DNA of 64,000 nucleotides, from positions 1,116,001 to 1,180,000 of the forward strand of contig NZ_PGGN01000002.1 in assembly GCF_003010935.1 (NCBI RefSeq), read 5' to 3'. A program made the translations under genes and the position numbers. Source of the DNA: Phyllobacterium endophyticum. GTDB taxonomy: Bacteria; Pseudomonadota; Alphaproteobacteria; Rhizobiales; Rhizobiaceae. Numbering within the stretch: the stretch's first letter is position 1; each line of letters begins with the position of its first letter. Below, piece after piece: positions 18,865-27,434 of this stretch. The notes under the pieces were generated by a model. It did not search any database, had not been told where the DNA came from, and worked only from the letters and a program-made list of their open reading frames with translations.

Positions 18865-20358
18865 ATGACCGACATTTCTCGTGACGATAATCAATTGATG
18901 TCCCTTGATGACGACACACTGCATGAAGAGTGCGGTGTGTTTGGCATTTTGGGGCATCCTGACGCCGCAACGCTGACCGCGCTCGGACTGCACGCATTGC
19001 AGCACCGGGGCCAGGAAGCAGCCGGTATCGTCTCCTATGATGGAAAGCAGTTCTGCTCCGAACGGCGCATGGGCCTTGTCGGCGATCATTATACCAACCC
19101 GGCCACACTTGCGCAGTTGCCGGGCGACAGGGCGATCGGCCACGTACGCTATTCGACGACCGGAGACACGGTTCTTCGCAATGTACAGCCGCTCCTGGCC
19201 GAACTCGAGGTCGGCGGAATCGCCATCGCGCACAACGGCAATTTTACCAACGGACTTACCCTGCGCCGCCAACTGATTGCGGATGGCGCAATTTGCCAGT
19301 CCAACTCCGATACCGAAGTCGTGCTTCATCTCATCGCCCGATCGCGGCATGCTTCATCCAGCGACCGCTTCATCGATGCCATCCGCCAGATGGAAGGCGG
19401 CTACGCGATGCTCGCCCTCACCCGTACGAAGCTCATTGCCGCGCGCGATCCGATCGGTATCCGACCGCTCGTGATGGGTGATCTCGACGGTAAGCCAATT
19501 TTTGCATCCGAGACCTGCGCACTCGATATCATTGGTGCGAAATTTGTCCGCGACATCGAGAACGGCGAAGTTGTCGTTTGCGAGATCCAGGCCGACGGCT
19601 CCATCAGCATCGATACATACAAGCCGCAGAAACCCACGCGCGAAAGACTTTGTCTTTTCGAGTACGTTTATTTCGCCCGTCCGGATTCAGTCGTCGGCGG
19701 CCGCAACGTCTACAATGCACGCAAGAACATGGGCATGAATCTTGCCCTGGAAGCACCGCTTGAGGCCGATGTAGTCGTTCCCGTGCCGGATGGCGGCACT
19801 CCGGCAGCTATCGGTTTCGCGCAAGCGAGCGGCATCCCCTTTGAGCTTGGCATTATCCGCAACCATTATGTCGGTCGGACGTTCATCGAACCAACCCAGT
19901 CGATCCGGGCTTTCGGCGTGAAGCTGAAACATTCGGCCAATCGTGCGGTCATCGAAGGCAAGCGCGTCGTACTCGTCGACGATTCTATCGTACGCGGCAC
20001 AACATCTGTCAAAATTGTTCAGATGATCCGCGATGCCGGTGCAAGCGAGGTACATATCCGCGTCGCCAGTCCGATGATCTTCCACCCGGACTTCTATGGC
20101 ATCGACACGCCGGATGCAGACAAGCTCCTCGCCAATCAATATGCGGACCTTGCGGCCATGTGCGAGTATATCGGCGCAGATTCGCTGGCGTTCCTGTCGA
20201 TCGACGGGCTTTACAAGGCAGTCAGCGGCGCTCCACGCGACCCGCGCGCGCCGCTTTTCACCGATCACTATTTCACGGGCGACTACCCGACACGGCTCCT
20301 TGACAAGGATGGTGCGAGCAACGTCCGGCAATTTTCGCTTCTCGCAAATAACGGTTGA
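18865..20358 (+). CDS. purF: amidophosphoribosyltransferase
   Basis: First committed step of purine synthesis: PRPP plus glutamine gives phosphoribosylamine. The N-terminal nucleophile Cys23 is in HEECGVFGI, so a 22-residue propeptide must be removed. The glutaminase domain runs to ~250; the PRPP-binding loop VLVDDSIVRGTT lies near residue 370. A six-pair hairpin (CCCAAG/CTTGGG, 18831-18847) lies between the presumed promoter and the start codon; its role is unknown. Length 497. Confidence 0.97.
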   Translation: MTDISRDDNQLMSLDDDTLHEECGVFGILGHPDAATLTALGLHALQHRGQEAAGIVSYDGKQFCSERRMGLVGDHYTNPATLAQLPGDRAIGHVRYSTTGDTVLRNVQPLLAELEVGGIAIAHNGNFTNGLTLRRQLIADGAICQSNSDTEVVLHLIARSRHASSSDRFIDAIRQMEGGYAMLALTRTKLIAARDPIGIRPLVMGDLDGKPIFASETCALDIIGAKFVRDIENGEVVVCEIQADGSISIDTYKPQKPTRERLCLFEYVYFARPDSVVGGRNVYNARKNMGMNLALEAPLEADVVVPVPDGGTPAAIGFAQASGIPFELGIIRNHYVGRTFIEPTQSIRAFGVKLKHSANRAVIEGKRVVLVDDSIVRGTTSVKIVQMIRDAGASEVHIRVASPMIFHPDFYGIDTPDADKLLANQYADLAAMCEYIGADSLAFLSIDGLYKAVSGAPRDPRAPLFTDHYFTGDYPTRLLDKDGASNVRQFSLLANNG

Positions 20359-20367
20359 GTTCACCTG

Positions 20368-21120
20368 ATGATTTCTGACGGCAGTTTTCGGCTGGACGGC
20401 AAGCTTGCGCTTGTCACCGGCGCGTCCCGGGGCATTGGCTATTCGCTTTCCAAGGAACTGGCTGCACGCGGTGCCCATGTGATTGCCGTGGCCCGCACTG
20501 TCGGCGGCCTTGAAGAACTTGACGACGAGATAAGGGGCGCAGGTGGAACGGCAACGCTGGTTCCGCTCGACCTGACGGATATGCCCGCCATCGACCGGCT
20601 TGGCGGTTCCATTCATGAGCGCTGGGGCAAGCTCGATATTTTGGTCGCCAATGCAGGCATTCTCGGAACGATCTCGCCAATAGGACATGTGGAGGCGAAG
20701 GTCTTCGACAAGCTCATGGCCATCAATGTTTCCAGCGTCTGGCGTCTGATCCGCACCACGGATCCGCTCCTGAAGTTTTCAGACGCTGGCCGCGCAATCC
20801 TGTTGTCGTCGGGCGTTGCGCATACGGCACGGGCTTTTTGGGGTCCTTATGCGGCTTCCAAGGCGGCTGTGGAGGTGATGGCGAGGACGTGGGCCGAGGA
20901 ATCGCGGCAGACGCGCCTGCGCATCAACTCCGTCAATCCCGGCGCTACCCGTACAGCCATGCGCGCGCAAGCCATGCCAGGCGAGGATCCTGAAACACTG
21001 CCAACGCCGGCAGAGGTTGCCGCCAAGATCGCCCTCCTCTGCGATCCGGCGCTCGATGCAACGGGTAGACTTTATGATGTGCGTAGCGACAAATTGCTGA
21101 GCTACAACGACCCGAGCTAA
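20368..21120 (+). CDS. SDR family NAD(P)-dependent oxidoreductase
   Basis: Classical short-chain dehydrogenase of 250 residues: TGASRGIGY cofactor loop near residues 17-25, NAG near residue 94 and catalytic YAASK near residue 160. It starts nine bases after purF, so the two are probably co-transcribed. The substrate cannot be read from sequence. An SDR gene directly after purF is a recurring arrangement in rhizobia. The 3' end overlaps the convergent AraC gene by four bases. Confidence 0.88.
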   Translation: MISDGSFRLDGKLALVTGASRGIGYSLSKELAARGAHVIAVARTVGGLEELDDEIRGAGGTATLVPLDLTDMPAIDRLGGSIHERWGKLDILVANAGILGTISPIGHVEAKVFDKLMAINVSSVWRLIRTTDPLLKFSDAGRAILLSSGVAHTARAFWGPYAASKAAVEVMARTWAEESRQTRLRINSVNPGATRTAMRAQAMPGEDPETLPTPAEVAAKIALLCDPALDATGRLYDVRSDKLLSYNDPS

Positions 21121-22190
21121 CCAACGAGGCGAATGATCTTCGCTGTCTTTTCATCCGGTTTCACAATAGCCCGGGCACGCCACGCCTTCGGGCTCATGCC
21201 AGTGACACGCAGGAACTCGCGATTAAAGTTCGACTTCGTCTGAAAGCCGGCATCAAACATGATCCGCGTGATCGGTTCTTCCGTCTCGGTGAGCGAACGG
21301 CAAGCTTCCCTCACCCTGTAATCATTCACGTACTGCGAAACGCTCATCGATTTGACGCGGTTTACCGCGCTTGACACTTGCCGGACCGATAGTCCCATTT
21401 TCCGGGCGAGCCGGTTGAGATTGAGATCGACATCTCGATAGAGGGTGCGCGATTGCATGAGATCGTCGAGAGAGGCTGATATCTGCGTGTCCTCAACACT
21501 TGGTCGGCTTGTACTCTCGTTGTCATCGACCTCAACGTCTGCCGGTGACTGATTGGTACCAGCCACAGTTGCCGCCGTGCCCAAAACCAGCATCGCAAGC
21601 ACGTTGCCGATAGCAACAATCTTGCCGGAATGAATGCCGCCGGACCATGCGAAGTCCAGGCTGATGATGACATCGATGACGGCCGAGGCAGCGATGGCGA
21701 AAGCCGTTACCTGCAAGGCACGATGTGAGTTGATAACGCCCTCGAGGCGCGCCGAGGATAGAACATCGGTACCTGCCGATGCCAGGCATATAAGCGCAAC
21801 TCCATAGCCCGCAAAAATCAGAATGAGCATGAGCGAGATTGGAGCGGGCCAGAACGCGACCAGTGCTACCACGAGCAATGGCGGTAGCGAATGCAGCCAC
21901 AATAGAGGCCGCTCTAAGGGAGATCGCTCCGTGCGCAGGCCTTCGAAGCTGAGCCAGGCCAGCGATGCGATAGCGGCTGCCAGCACAGCCTGGACCGGCA
22001 ACACTTCCATGAGGTCGTAGCCCCAACGCAAACCAATGACGATTGATTGCAGCGCATAAGCAGCGATCAAACAAGAGAAAAACGGATTCAAAACAGTCAC
22101 TTCCCGCCGTCTGATCATCTGGAGCAGAAGGATGACGAGCAGTAGCGCAACGACAAACGGCAATGGAATAAAGAGCATCGTCAAGACCAC
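21117..22190 (-). CDS. AraC-family regulator with membrane-spanning N-terminal half
   Basis: The N-terminal ~215 residues carry about six to seven hydrophobic helices; the C-terminal ~100 residues form an AraC double helix-turn-helix (QVSSAVNRVK and the FDAGFQTKSNFNREF signature). This is a membrane-bound one-component regulator architecture. It starts at GTG 22190 or ATG 22178; no clear ribosome binding site. It is divergent from the secreted hydrolase gene, and the spacer has a long inverted repeat 20 bases upstream of this start. A regulator-target pairing is inferred. Confidence 0.87.
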   Translation of the reverse strand: MVLTMLFIPLPFVVALLLVILLLQMIRRREVTVLNPFFSCLIAAYALQSIVIGLRWGYDLMEVLPVQAVLAAAIASLAWLSFEGLRTERSPLERPLLWLHSLPPLLVVALVAFWPAPISLMLILIFAGYGVALICLASAGTDVLSSARLEGVINSHRALQVTAFAIAASAVIDVIISLDFAWSGGIHSGKIVAIGNVLAMLVLGTAATVAGTNQSPADVEVDDNESTSRPSVEDTQISASLDDLMQSRTLYRDVDLNLNRLARKMGLSVRQVSSAVNRVKSMSVSQYVNDYRVREACRSLTETEEPITRIMFDAGFQTKSNFNREFLRVTGMSPKAWRARAIVKPDEKTAKIIRLVG

Positions 22191-22210
22191 GGTAATCGGA
22201 ACGTTACTAT

Positions 22211-22254
22211 GACCTCGATTGCAATCGCGGACGACCTAAAAAGCAATCGAGGTC
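22211..22254. promoter_or_regulatory. 12-bp inverted repeat in the AraC/hydrolase spacer
   Basis: GACCTCGATTGC (22211-22222) and GCAATCGAGGTC (22243-22254) are perfect complements separated by 20 bases. The left arm overlaps a self-palindrome GATTGCAATC (22217-22226). The element lies 20 bases upstream of the araC-type start and 174 bases upstream of the hydrolase start. It could be a regulator binding site or an RNA hairpin; the role is inferred. Confidence 0.6.
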
Positions 22255-22427
22255 GAAATTACCTGCACAATGCCGGTTCTTGGGGCAGCGCTGAGAATGG
22301 CGCTATCTCAGGAGAACATGATGCCCGAATTTTTTTATTCATCGACAGCAAGCGCGAAAGCACTCCCGGCGCGAAGCCCCGAAATCGAGATCAAGAGCGA
22401 GTACATCCCATCCAAACGGGGTTAATT

Positions 22428-23426
22428 ATGAAAATTCTCAAGCTCGCAACAATCCTTGCCATTGCTGCTTTTAGCACGTTTCAATCGGCGCAGGCCGCAG
22501 GTCTCAGATTCATCGAGGTGCCTTCCAGCGGTGGTGGACCCGTTCTGACAGCGACCCTCTGGTATCCATGTGTTGGCAAGCCGGCAAGGGTAGCAATCGG
22601 CTTCAACTATTCGACAGCGGTACAGGACTGTCCACTCACGGGTGAAAAACTTCCGCTCATCGTGATTTCTCATGGTGTGGGCGGATGGTCCGGCAATTAT
22701 CATTCACTTGCTGAAGTGCTTGCCGATGCAGGATTTGTGGTTGCTGCCGTCAATCACCCACGCGATAGCGGCCAATCGAAAACCAGAGATCCGAACGATA
22801 TAGCTTCCATGACCCAGCGCCCTGTCGATATGACAAGGCTGGTCGATTTCATGCTCGATCTCTGGTCAAATGCATCTCAGCTGGATCCGGCACGGATCGG
22901 CGTTTTCGGCTTTTCAAGAGGCGGCTTCACTGGCCTTGCCATGATTGGCGGCAATCCCAACTGGAAATTGCTGCTTGATAATTGCCCGACCTATCCGGGA
23001 AACCGCTTCTGCGAGCAAATTCGCAGCTCCGCCGTTGCTCCTTTGGTCGGTGATCAACGGATCAAAGCTGCAGTATTGATCGACCCCGCAGGCGGTAGCC
23101 TATTTACCGCCGAAGGCTTGCGCAACGTGACCGTTCCAGTCCAGTTGTGGGCATCCGAATATGGCGGTGACGGTCTATCACCCAAAGATGCCGCAACGAT
23201 CGCTCATAACCTGCCTGCCAAGCCAGACTACCGCATCGTTCCAAACTCTGGCCATTTCTCTTTTCTCCCACCTTGCAGCCAGGAATTCGCCAAGCTCGTG
23301 GTCAACTCCGGTGAGCCTGAGCTGTGCACCGACAAGGCAGGCTTTGATCGCCTGGCTTTTCACAAGCAGCTCAACGCAGATATCGTGGACTTCTTCGGCA
23401 AAAACCTGATCGAAGCCGAGCAGTGA
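22428..23426 (+). CDS. secreted dienelactone-hydrolase-like alpha/beta hydrolase
   Basis: A 23-residue signal peptide (MKILKLATILAIAAF start, QAA cleavage region) precedes an alpha/beta hydrolase domain. The nucleophile elbow is GFSRGG (Ser near residue 163) and the likely catalytic His is in NSGHFSF near residue 274. The opening resembles predicted dienelactone hydrolases and PAF-acetylhydrolase-like esterases. ATG 22428 is preferred since the reading frame upstream is poor and the signal peptide starts here. The substrate is unknown. The AraC gene is divergent. Length 332. Confidence 0.85.
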   Translation: MKILKLATILAIAAFSTFQSAQAAGLRFIEVPSSGGGPVLTATLWYPCVGKPARVAIGFNYSTAVQDCPLTGEKLPLIVISHGVGGWSGNYHSLAEVLADAGFVVAAVNHPRDSGQSKTRDPNDIASMTQRPVDMTRLVDFMLDLWSNASQLDPARIGVFGFSRGGFTGLAMIGGNPNWKLLLDNCPTYPGNRFCEQIRSSAVAPLVGDQRIKAAVLIDPAGGSLFTAEGLRNVTVPVQLWASEYGGDGLSPKDAATIAHNLPAKPDYRIVPNSGHFSFLPPCSQEFAKLVVNSGEPELCTDKAGFDRLAFHKQLNADIVDFFGKNLIEAEQ

Positions 23427-23433
23427 AACCCGC

Positions 23434-23468
23434 CTGGTTCCGAGGTCAGGATATGGTTTCGGAACCAG
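23434..23468. terminator. possible bidirectional hairpin between convergent genes
   Basis: CTGGTTCCGA (23434-23443) pairs perfectly with TCGGAACCAG (23459-23468) over a 15-base loop. It spans the spacer between the hydrolase and pssA and includes the last codons of pssA. There is no U-run on either strand, so termination is inferred from position and stem strength. Confidence 0.45.
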
Positions 23469-24288
23469 CGCTTTGAGCGTTTGCCAAGGCGGCGCGATCA
23501 GTCGCTTCGTACCGCTTCCAAGCACGCGCGCTGAACGGCAGCGACAGGAAGAAGCCAATCGCTGTCAGCGTCAATGTTTCCCAGGTATAGCTCATCAGGA
23601 AAGCGACATAGAGGACAATGAAAAGAAACGACGGCATGACCCAATCGGAGCGCAAACGCGTGCCCGCCGCCTTGCCGCTATATACGGGTAGTCGGCTTAT
23701 CATGAGAACTGCGACAGCGACTGTGTATGCGGATGCTGCAAAGGCGATTGCACGCGTTGGCGCAAAGCCGAGGAAGCCAAGATAGACGGGCAACATAACG
23801 AGCATCGCGCCTGCCGGGGCCGGTACACCGGTAAAGAAGTTGTTCTGCCAGAGCGGTTTTCCAACCACATCGAGCATGACGTTGAAACGGGCAAGGCGCA
23901 GACAGCATGCTATGCAGTACAATAAAGCGGCGATCCAACCGAACGAACGCGCCTGATCGAGCATATAGGCGTAAAGAACCAGCGCGGGTGCGACGCCGAA
24001 ATTAACGATATCGGCAAGAGAGTCCATCTGGGCGCCAAATTTTGTCGACCCCTTCATCATGCGGGCGATACGCCCATCGATTCCATCGAGAAAGGCAGCG
24101 AGCAGCACCATCGACACCGCCAGCTCGAAGCGGTTCTCAAAGGCAAGCCGTATACCCGTCAGACCGGCGCAAATTGCCAGAACCGTTATGACATTGGGCG
24201 CGAGGTAGCGCATGGGTATGCGCCGGCCGACCGGTTGGGCCGTCTGCGGCTTTTCATCAAACAATGGGTCAGTGTCGGTCTCGGTCAT
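23446..24288 (-). CDS. pssA: CDP-diacylglycerol-serine O-phosphatidyltransferase
   Basis: Makes phosphatidylserine from CDP-diacylglycerol and serine in the inner membrane. The CDP-alcohol phosphotransferase signature starts DGIDGRIAR at residue 68 and ends with MDSLAD near residue 92. About eight hydrophobic helices are visible over 280 residues. It follows psd by 10 bases, giving a psd-pssA operon for phosphatidylethanolamine synthesis. Confidence 0.95.
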   Translation of the reverse strand: MTETDTDPLFDEKPQTAQPVGRRIPMRYLAPNVITVLAICAGLTGIRLAFENRFELAVSMVLLAAFLDGIDGRIARMMKGSTKFGAQMDSLADIVNFGVAPALVLYAYMLDQARSFGWIAALLYCIACCLRLARFNVMLDVVGKPLWQNNFFTGVPAPAGAMLVMLPVYLGFLGFAPTRAIAFAASAYTVAVAVLMISRLPVYSGKAAGTRLRSDWVMPSFLFIVLYVAFLMSYTWETLTLTAIGFFLSLPFSARAWKRYEATDRAALANAQSAGSETIS

Positions 24289-24298
24289 ATACCCTGCC

Positions 24299-24997
24299 TC
24301 AACTCACCCGAACCAACGGGGCGCTCGCCGCGCCACCGAACTCGGCAATGACGGATTCGCCGCCGACCGCAGTCTGGCCGATGGCGACGCGTGGTGTAAA
24401 GCCCTGTGGCAGATAAACGTCGACACGCGAGCCAAAACGGATCAGGCCAAAGCGCTCGCCGATTGAAATTGCGGTGTTTTCATCGGCCCAGCAAACAATG
24501 CGGCGCGCCACAAGTCCGGCGATCTGTACGACTGCCACTTCGCCATTGGGACTGTCGATCAAAAGGCAGTTGCGCTCATTCTCGGCACTGGCCTTGTCAA
24601 GTTCGGCGTTGAGAAACTTGCCCGGCTTGTGCACGATAGTGGTAATCCGCCCCCGGACCGGGGCGCGGTTGATATGGCAGGAAAAGACATTCATGAACAC
24701 TGAGATACGGGTCAATTCCTTGTCCCCGAGACCAAGCTCGCGCGGGGGCATAGCAGGGCCCACGGCTGAAATGATACCGTCTGCGGGACTTATGACGAAC
24801 TTGTCATCCGTTGGCGTAACGCGCTGAGGGTCACGATAGAAATATATGCACCAAGCAGTGAGAATGAGCCCGATCCAGAATAGCGGCGCCCAAAAGTAGC
24901 CCAGGATCACCGTCGCTCCGGCAAACCCGGCGATGAACGGATAACCCTCGCGGTGGATTGGTACCAAGGTGTTTCGGATAGACTCGACGAGACTCAT
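24299..24997 (-). CDS. psd: phosphatidylserine decarboxylase (short form)
   Basis: Decarboxylates phosphatidylserine to phosphatidylethanolamine. The 232-residue size and C-terminal [11 protein letters not shown] motif identify the short PSD-A type; self-cleavage at Gly189-Ser190 would create the pyruvoyl group. A hydrophobic hairpin at about residues 20-52 anchors it to the membrane. It is co-transcribed with pssA. Upstream lies a TTCCAT/ATGGAA inverted repeat (about 25030-25050) of unknown role. Confidence 0.95.
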   Translation of the reverse strand: MSLVESIRNTLVPIHREGYPFIAGFAGATVILGYFWAPLFWIGLILTAWCIYFYRDPQRVTPTDDKFVISPADGIISAVGPAMPPRELGLGDKELTRISVFMNVFSCHINRAPVRGRITTIVHKPGKFLNAELDKASAENERNCLLIDSPNGEVAVVQIAGLVARRIVCWADENTAISIGERFGLIRFGSRVDVYLPQGFTPRVAIGQTAVGGESVIAEFGGAASAPLVRVS

Positions 24998-25093
24998 GTA
25001 TCTTCTTCCTGGTTATGCCGGCAGCACTTGTTCCATGAAATCGCAATGGAATTCGCGCGTTCTTATCGGAGATTGGATGCTGGAGCAAACCAT

Positions 25094-26980
25094 TCAAGCG
25101 GGCATGGCGGGCTTTCCACGCGTGATGACGCCGAGGTCGTCTTCTGCCTGCACGCGGCGCAAACGCTCTTCAGCCTCCGTCGCCTCGCGCTGACGGTTCC
25201 ACATCGACGCATAGAGTCCCTGTTTTGCCAGAAGTTTCGCATGGGTGCCACGCTCGGCGATCACGCCATCCTTGAGGACGATGATGTCGTCGGCTCCAAT
25301 GATCGTCGAAAGGCGATGGGCGATGACCAGTGTCGTGCGATTGCGGCTGACTAGATCAAGGGCAGACTGGATCTCGTGCTCGGTTGCGCTGTCCAGCGCC
25401 GATGTCGCCTCGTCAAGGATCAGAATTGGCGGTGCCTTGAGAAGGGTCCTTGCGATCGCGACGCGCTGCTTCTCGCCCCCGGAGAGCTTCAATCCGCGCT
25501 CACCGACCATGGCTTCGTAGCCTTCAGGCAACGTTTCGATGAATGGCCCTATCTGGGCAAGCTCGGCAGCATTGCGCATCTCGGCCTCAGTCGCGCTTAT
25601 GCGGCCATAGCGAATGTTATAGGCGATGGTGTCGTTGAAGAGAACGGTATCCTGAGGAACCATGCCTATGGAAGACCGAAGGCTGTCCTGCGTCACATCG
25701 CGGATATCTTGACCATCAATGGTGATGGAGCCGCTCTGGATGTCATAAAAACGGAACAACAGGCGCGACAGGGTCGATTTGCCGGCCCCCGACGGCCCGA
25801 CGATAGCCACAGTCTTGCCGGCAGGAACCTCGAAGCTGACGCCTTTCAGGATCGGGCGCTTGGGATCATAGGCGAACTCCACGTTTTCGAAACGTACGGC
25901 ACCCTTTTCGATGACCAAGGGTTTGGCACCAGGCCTGTCCATTACTTCCCGCTCGACATCGAGAAGGTCGAACATCTGCTCGATATCCGTAAGGCCCTGT
26001 CGCACCTCGCGGTATATGAATCCTATGAAGTTGAGCGGCACGGACAATTGCATCAGCATGGCGTTGATAAAAACGAAATCGCCGAGTGTCTGCGTTCCGG
26101 CAAGCACCTCCCTGCCCGACATGATCATCATCACCGCCATGCCGATGCCGAAAATTACCGCCTGGCCGAAATTGAGCCATCCCAGTGAAGTCCAGATACG
26201 TGTAGCCGAAATCTCATAGCGCGCCATGGCGGTGTCGAAGCGGCCGGCTTCCATGTTCTCGTTGCCGAAATACTTGACCGTCTCATAGTTCAACAGCGAG
26301 TCGATCGCCTTGGAATTGGCATCCGTGTCGGAGGCGTTCATGTCGCGGCGAATGCCGATGCGCCAGTCACTGGCCTTTACGGTGAACCAGGTATAGACCC
26401 ACACAGTCGCCACCACGACCGCCAGATAGGACATTCCATAGGTCACGGCGAAGATAACCGCGGTCATCAGAAACTCAATGATCGTCGGAGCCGTGTTCAA
26501 GATGGTAAAGCGAACGATGGTTTCGATGCCCTTCGTTCCGCGTTCGATAATGCGGGAAAGACCGCCTGTTCGTCGCTCGACATGAAAGCGCAAAGACAGT
26601 TCATGCATGTGCACGAAGGTCTTATAGGCAAGTTTTCGCACGGCATACTGGCCGACGCTGGCGAAGAGTGCATCACGCAACTGGTTTAGGCCCGCTTGCA
26701 CGATACGTGCCGCATTATAGGCGGCCACGAGCATGAGCGGTCCCACGAATAGAGCGGGTACCAGATCCGAGGCTTCGAACTTCCCATTCAAAGCGTTGGT
26801 CGCCCATTTGAAGAAATATGGAACGAGTATCAGAACCACCTTGGAAATAATCAGGTAGACCGAGGCCCAAACCACCCGCATGCGCAGGTCAGGGCGCTCG
26901 GCTGGCCACATGTAGGGCCAGAGATTGCGAATGGTCTGAAGGGTCTTGCCAGACTCGTCTGAGACGGTTTTATTGGCCAC
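25094..26980 (-). CDS. Atm1-type ABC exporter (fused permease and ATPase)
   Basis: Half-transporter of the Atm1/HMT1 subfamily, whose bacterial members export glutathione-linked metals and electrophiles. Six-helix transmembrane domain at about residues 30-310; ATPase with Walker [10 protein letters not shown] near residue 395, signature LSGGEKQR and Walker B ILDEATSALD. GTG 26980 is chosen because AAGGA lies seven bases upstream; the longer upstream reading frame belongs to the arsR-like gene in another frame. It starts two bases after that gene stops, so both form one operon. The metal link is inferred. Confidence 0.9.
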   Translation of the reverse strand: MANKTVSDESGKTLQTIRNLWPYMWPAERPDLRMRVVWASVYLIISKVVLILVPYFFKWATNALNGKFEASDLVPALFVGPLMLVAAYNAARIVQAGLNQLRDALFASVGQYAVRKLAYKTFVHMHELSLRFHVERRTGGLSRIIERGTKGIETIVRFTILNTAPTIIEFLMTAVIFAVTYGMSYLAVVVATVWVYTWFTVKASDWRIGIRRDMNASDTDANSKAIDSLLNYETVKYFGNENMEAGRFDTAMARYEISATRIWTSLGWLNFGQAVIFGIGMAVMMIMSGREVLAGTQTLGDFVFINAMLMQLSVPLNFIGFIYREVRQGLTDIEQMFDLLDVEREVMDRPGAKPLVIEKGAVRFENVEFAYDPKRPILKGVSFEVPAGKTVAIVGPSGAGKSTLSRLLFRFYDIQSGSITIDGQDIRDVTQDSLRSSIGMVPQDTVLFNDTIAYNIRYGRISATEAEMRNAAELAQIGPFIETLPEGYEAMVGERGLKLSGGEKQRVAIARTLLKAPPILILDEATSALDSATEHEIQSALDLVSRNRTTLVIAHRLSTIIGADDIIVLKDGVIAERGTHAKLLAKQGLYASMWNRQREATEAEERLRRVQAEDDLGVITRGKPAMPA

Positions 26981-26982
26981 GG

Positions 26983-27354
26983 TCAATCCTTGATTGCAAT
27001 CGGGAGCTCGGGTGCGAACTGCATGTCCACGACAGTTCGTTCTGGCGGACAGCAAAGACTGGCCATATCGCCCACGAGAGCGGCGACACTCGCAAAGGCC
27101 GCGGGGTTGATGCTGTAGCGTGAGCTCTGCCCGGATTGCTTGTAGCGGACAAGACCTGCATCGACCAAAATCTTCAAATGCTGCGACACGGTTGATTGCG
27201 CCAGATCGAGCCCCGAGACGATATCCTTGCAGCAAGAAGCATCGATGCACGCGAGCTGGCGGATTATGCGCAGCCGGGCCGGATGTGCCAATGCCGCCAA
27301 TGTGCGCGCCGCTATCGCGTCAGAACTATGTTGAAACGAATTGATGCACTTCAT
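26983..27354 (-). CDS. ArsR/SmtB-family transcriptional regulator
   Basis: Winged-helix repressor of 123 residues. The recognition region (STVSQHLKILVDAGLV) lies at about residues 53-69. Cysteines at 36, 41 and 42 lie before the recognition helix, where ArsR-type metal sites often occur, and a second pair lies at 101-102. Metal or thiol sensing is therefore plausible. It is co-transcribed with the Atm1-type exporter. A 23-base dyad overlaps its start codon, suggesting autorepression. No Shine-Dalgarno site is visible, so translation may be leaderless. Confidence 0.9.
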   Translation of the reverse strand: MKCINSFQHSSDAIAARTLAALAHPARLRIIRQLACIDASCCKDIVSGLDLAQSTVSQHLKILVDAGLVRYKQSGQSSRYSINPAAFASVAALVGDMASLCCPPERTVVDMQFAPELPIAIKD

Positions 27355-27375
27355 CGTTCATCGGCGATAAACGAT
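27353..27375. promoter_or_regulatory. candidate ArsR-type operator over the start codon
   Basis: ATCGTTCATCG (27353-27363), a central G, then CGATAAACGAT (27365-27375): an 11-base dyad with one mismatch. It begins inside the ATG of the arsR-like gene (27352-27354). Members of this family bind similar imperfect inverted repeats. Binding here would cover the translation start and probably the transcription start. Confidence 0.6.
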
Positions 27376-27434
27376 ACATCAACCTGGCACAAGAAGAAAA
27401 TGCAGTAGCTCGGAGATCGGCGAATTCGCCCCAA

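Noticed and set aside
22209-22427. N-terminal extension of the secreted hydrolase
   Set aside because: The signal peptide begins at ATG 22428; the upstream frame covers the inverted repeat and reads as unlikely protein.
26981-27250. 90-residue N-terminal extension of the ABC exporter
   Set aside because: It overlaps the ArsR gene in another frame, and a good ribosome binding site supports GTG 26980.
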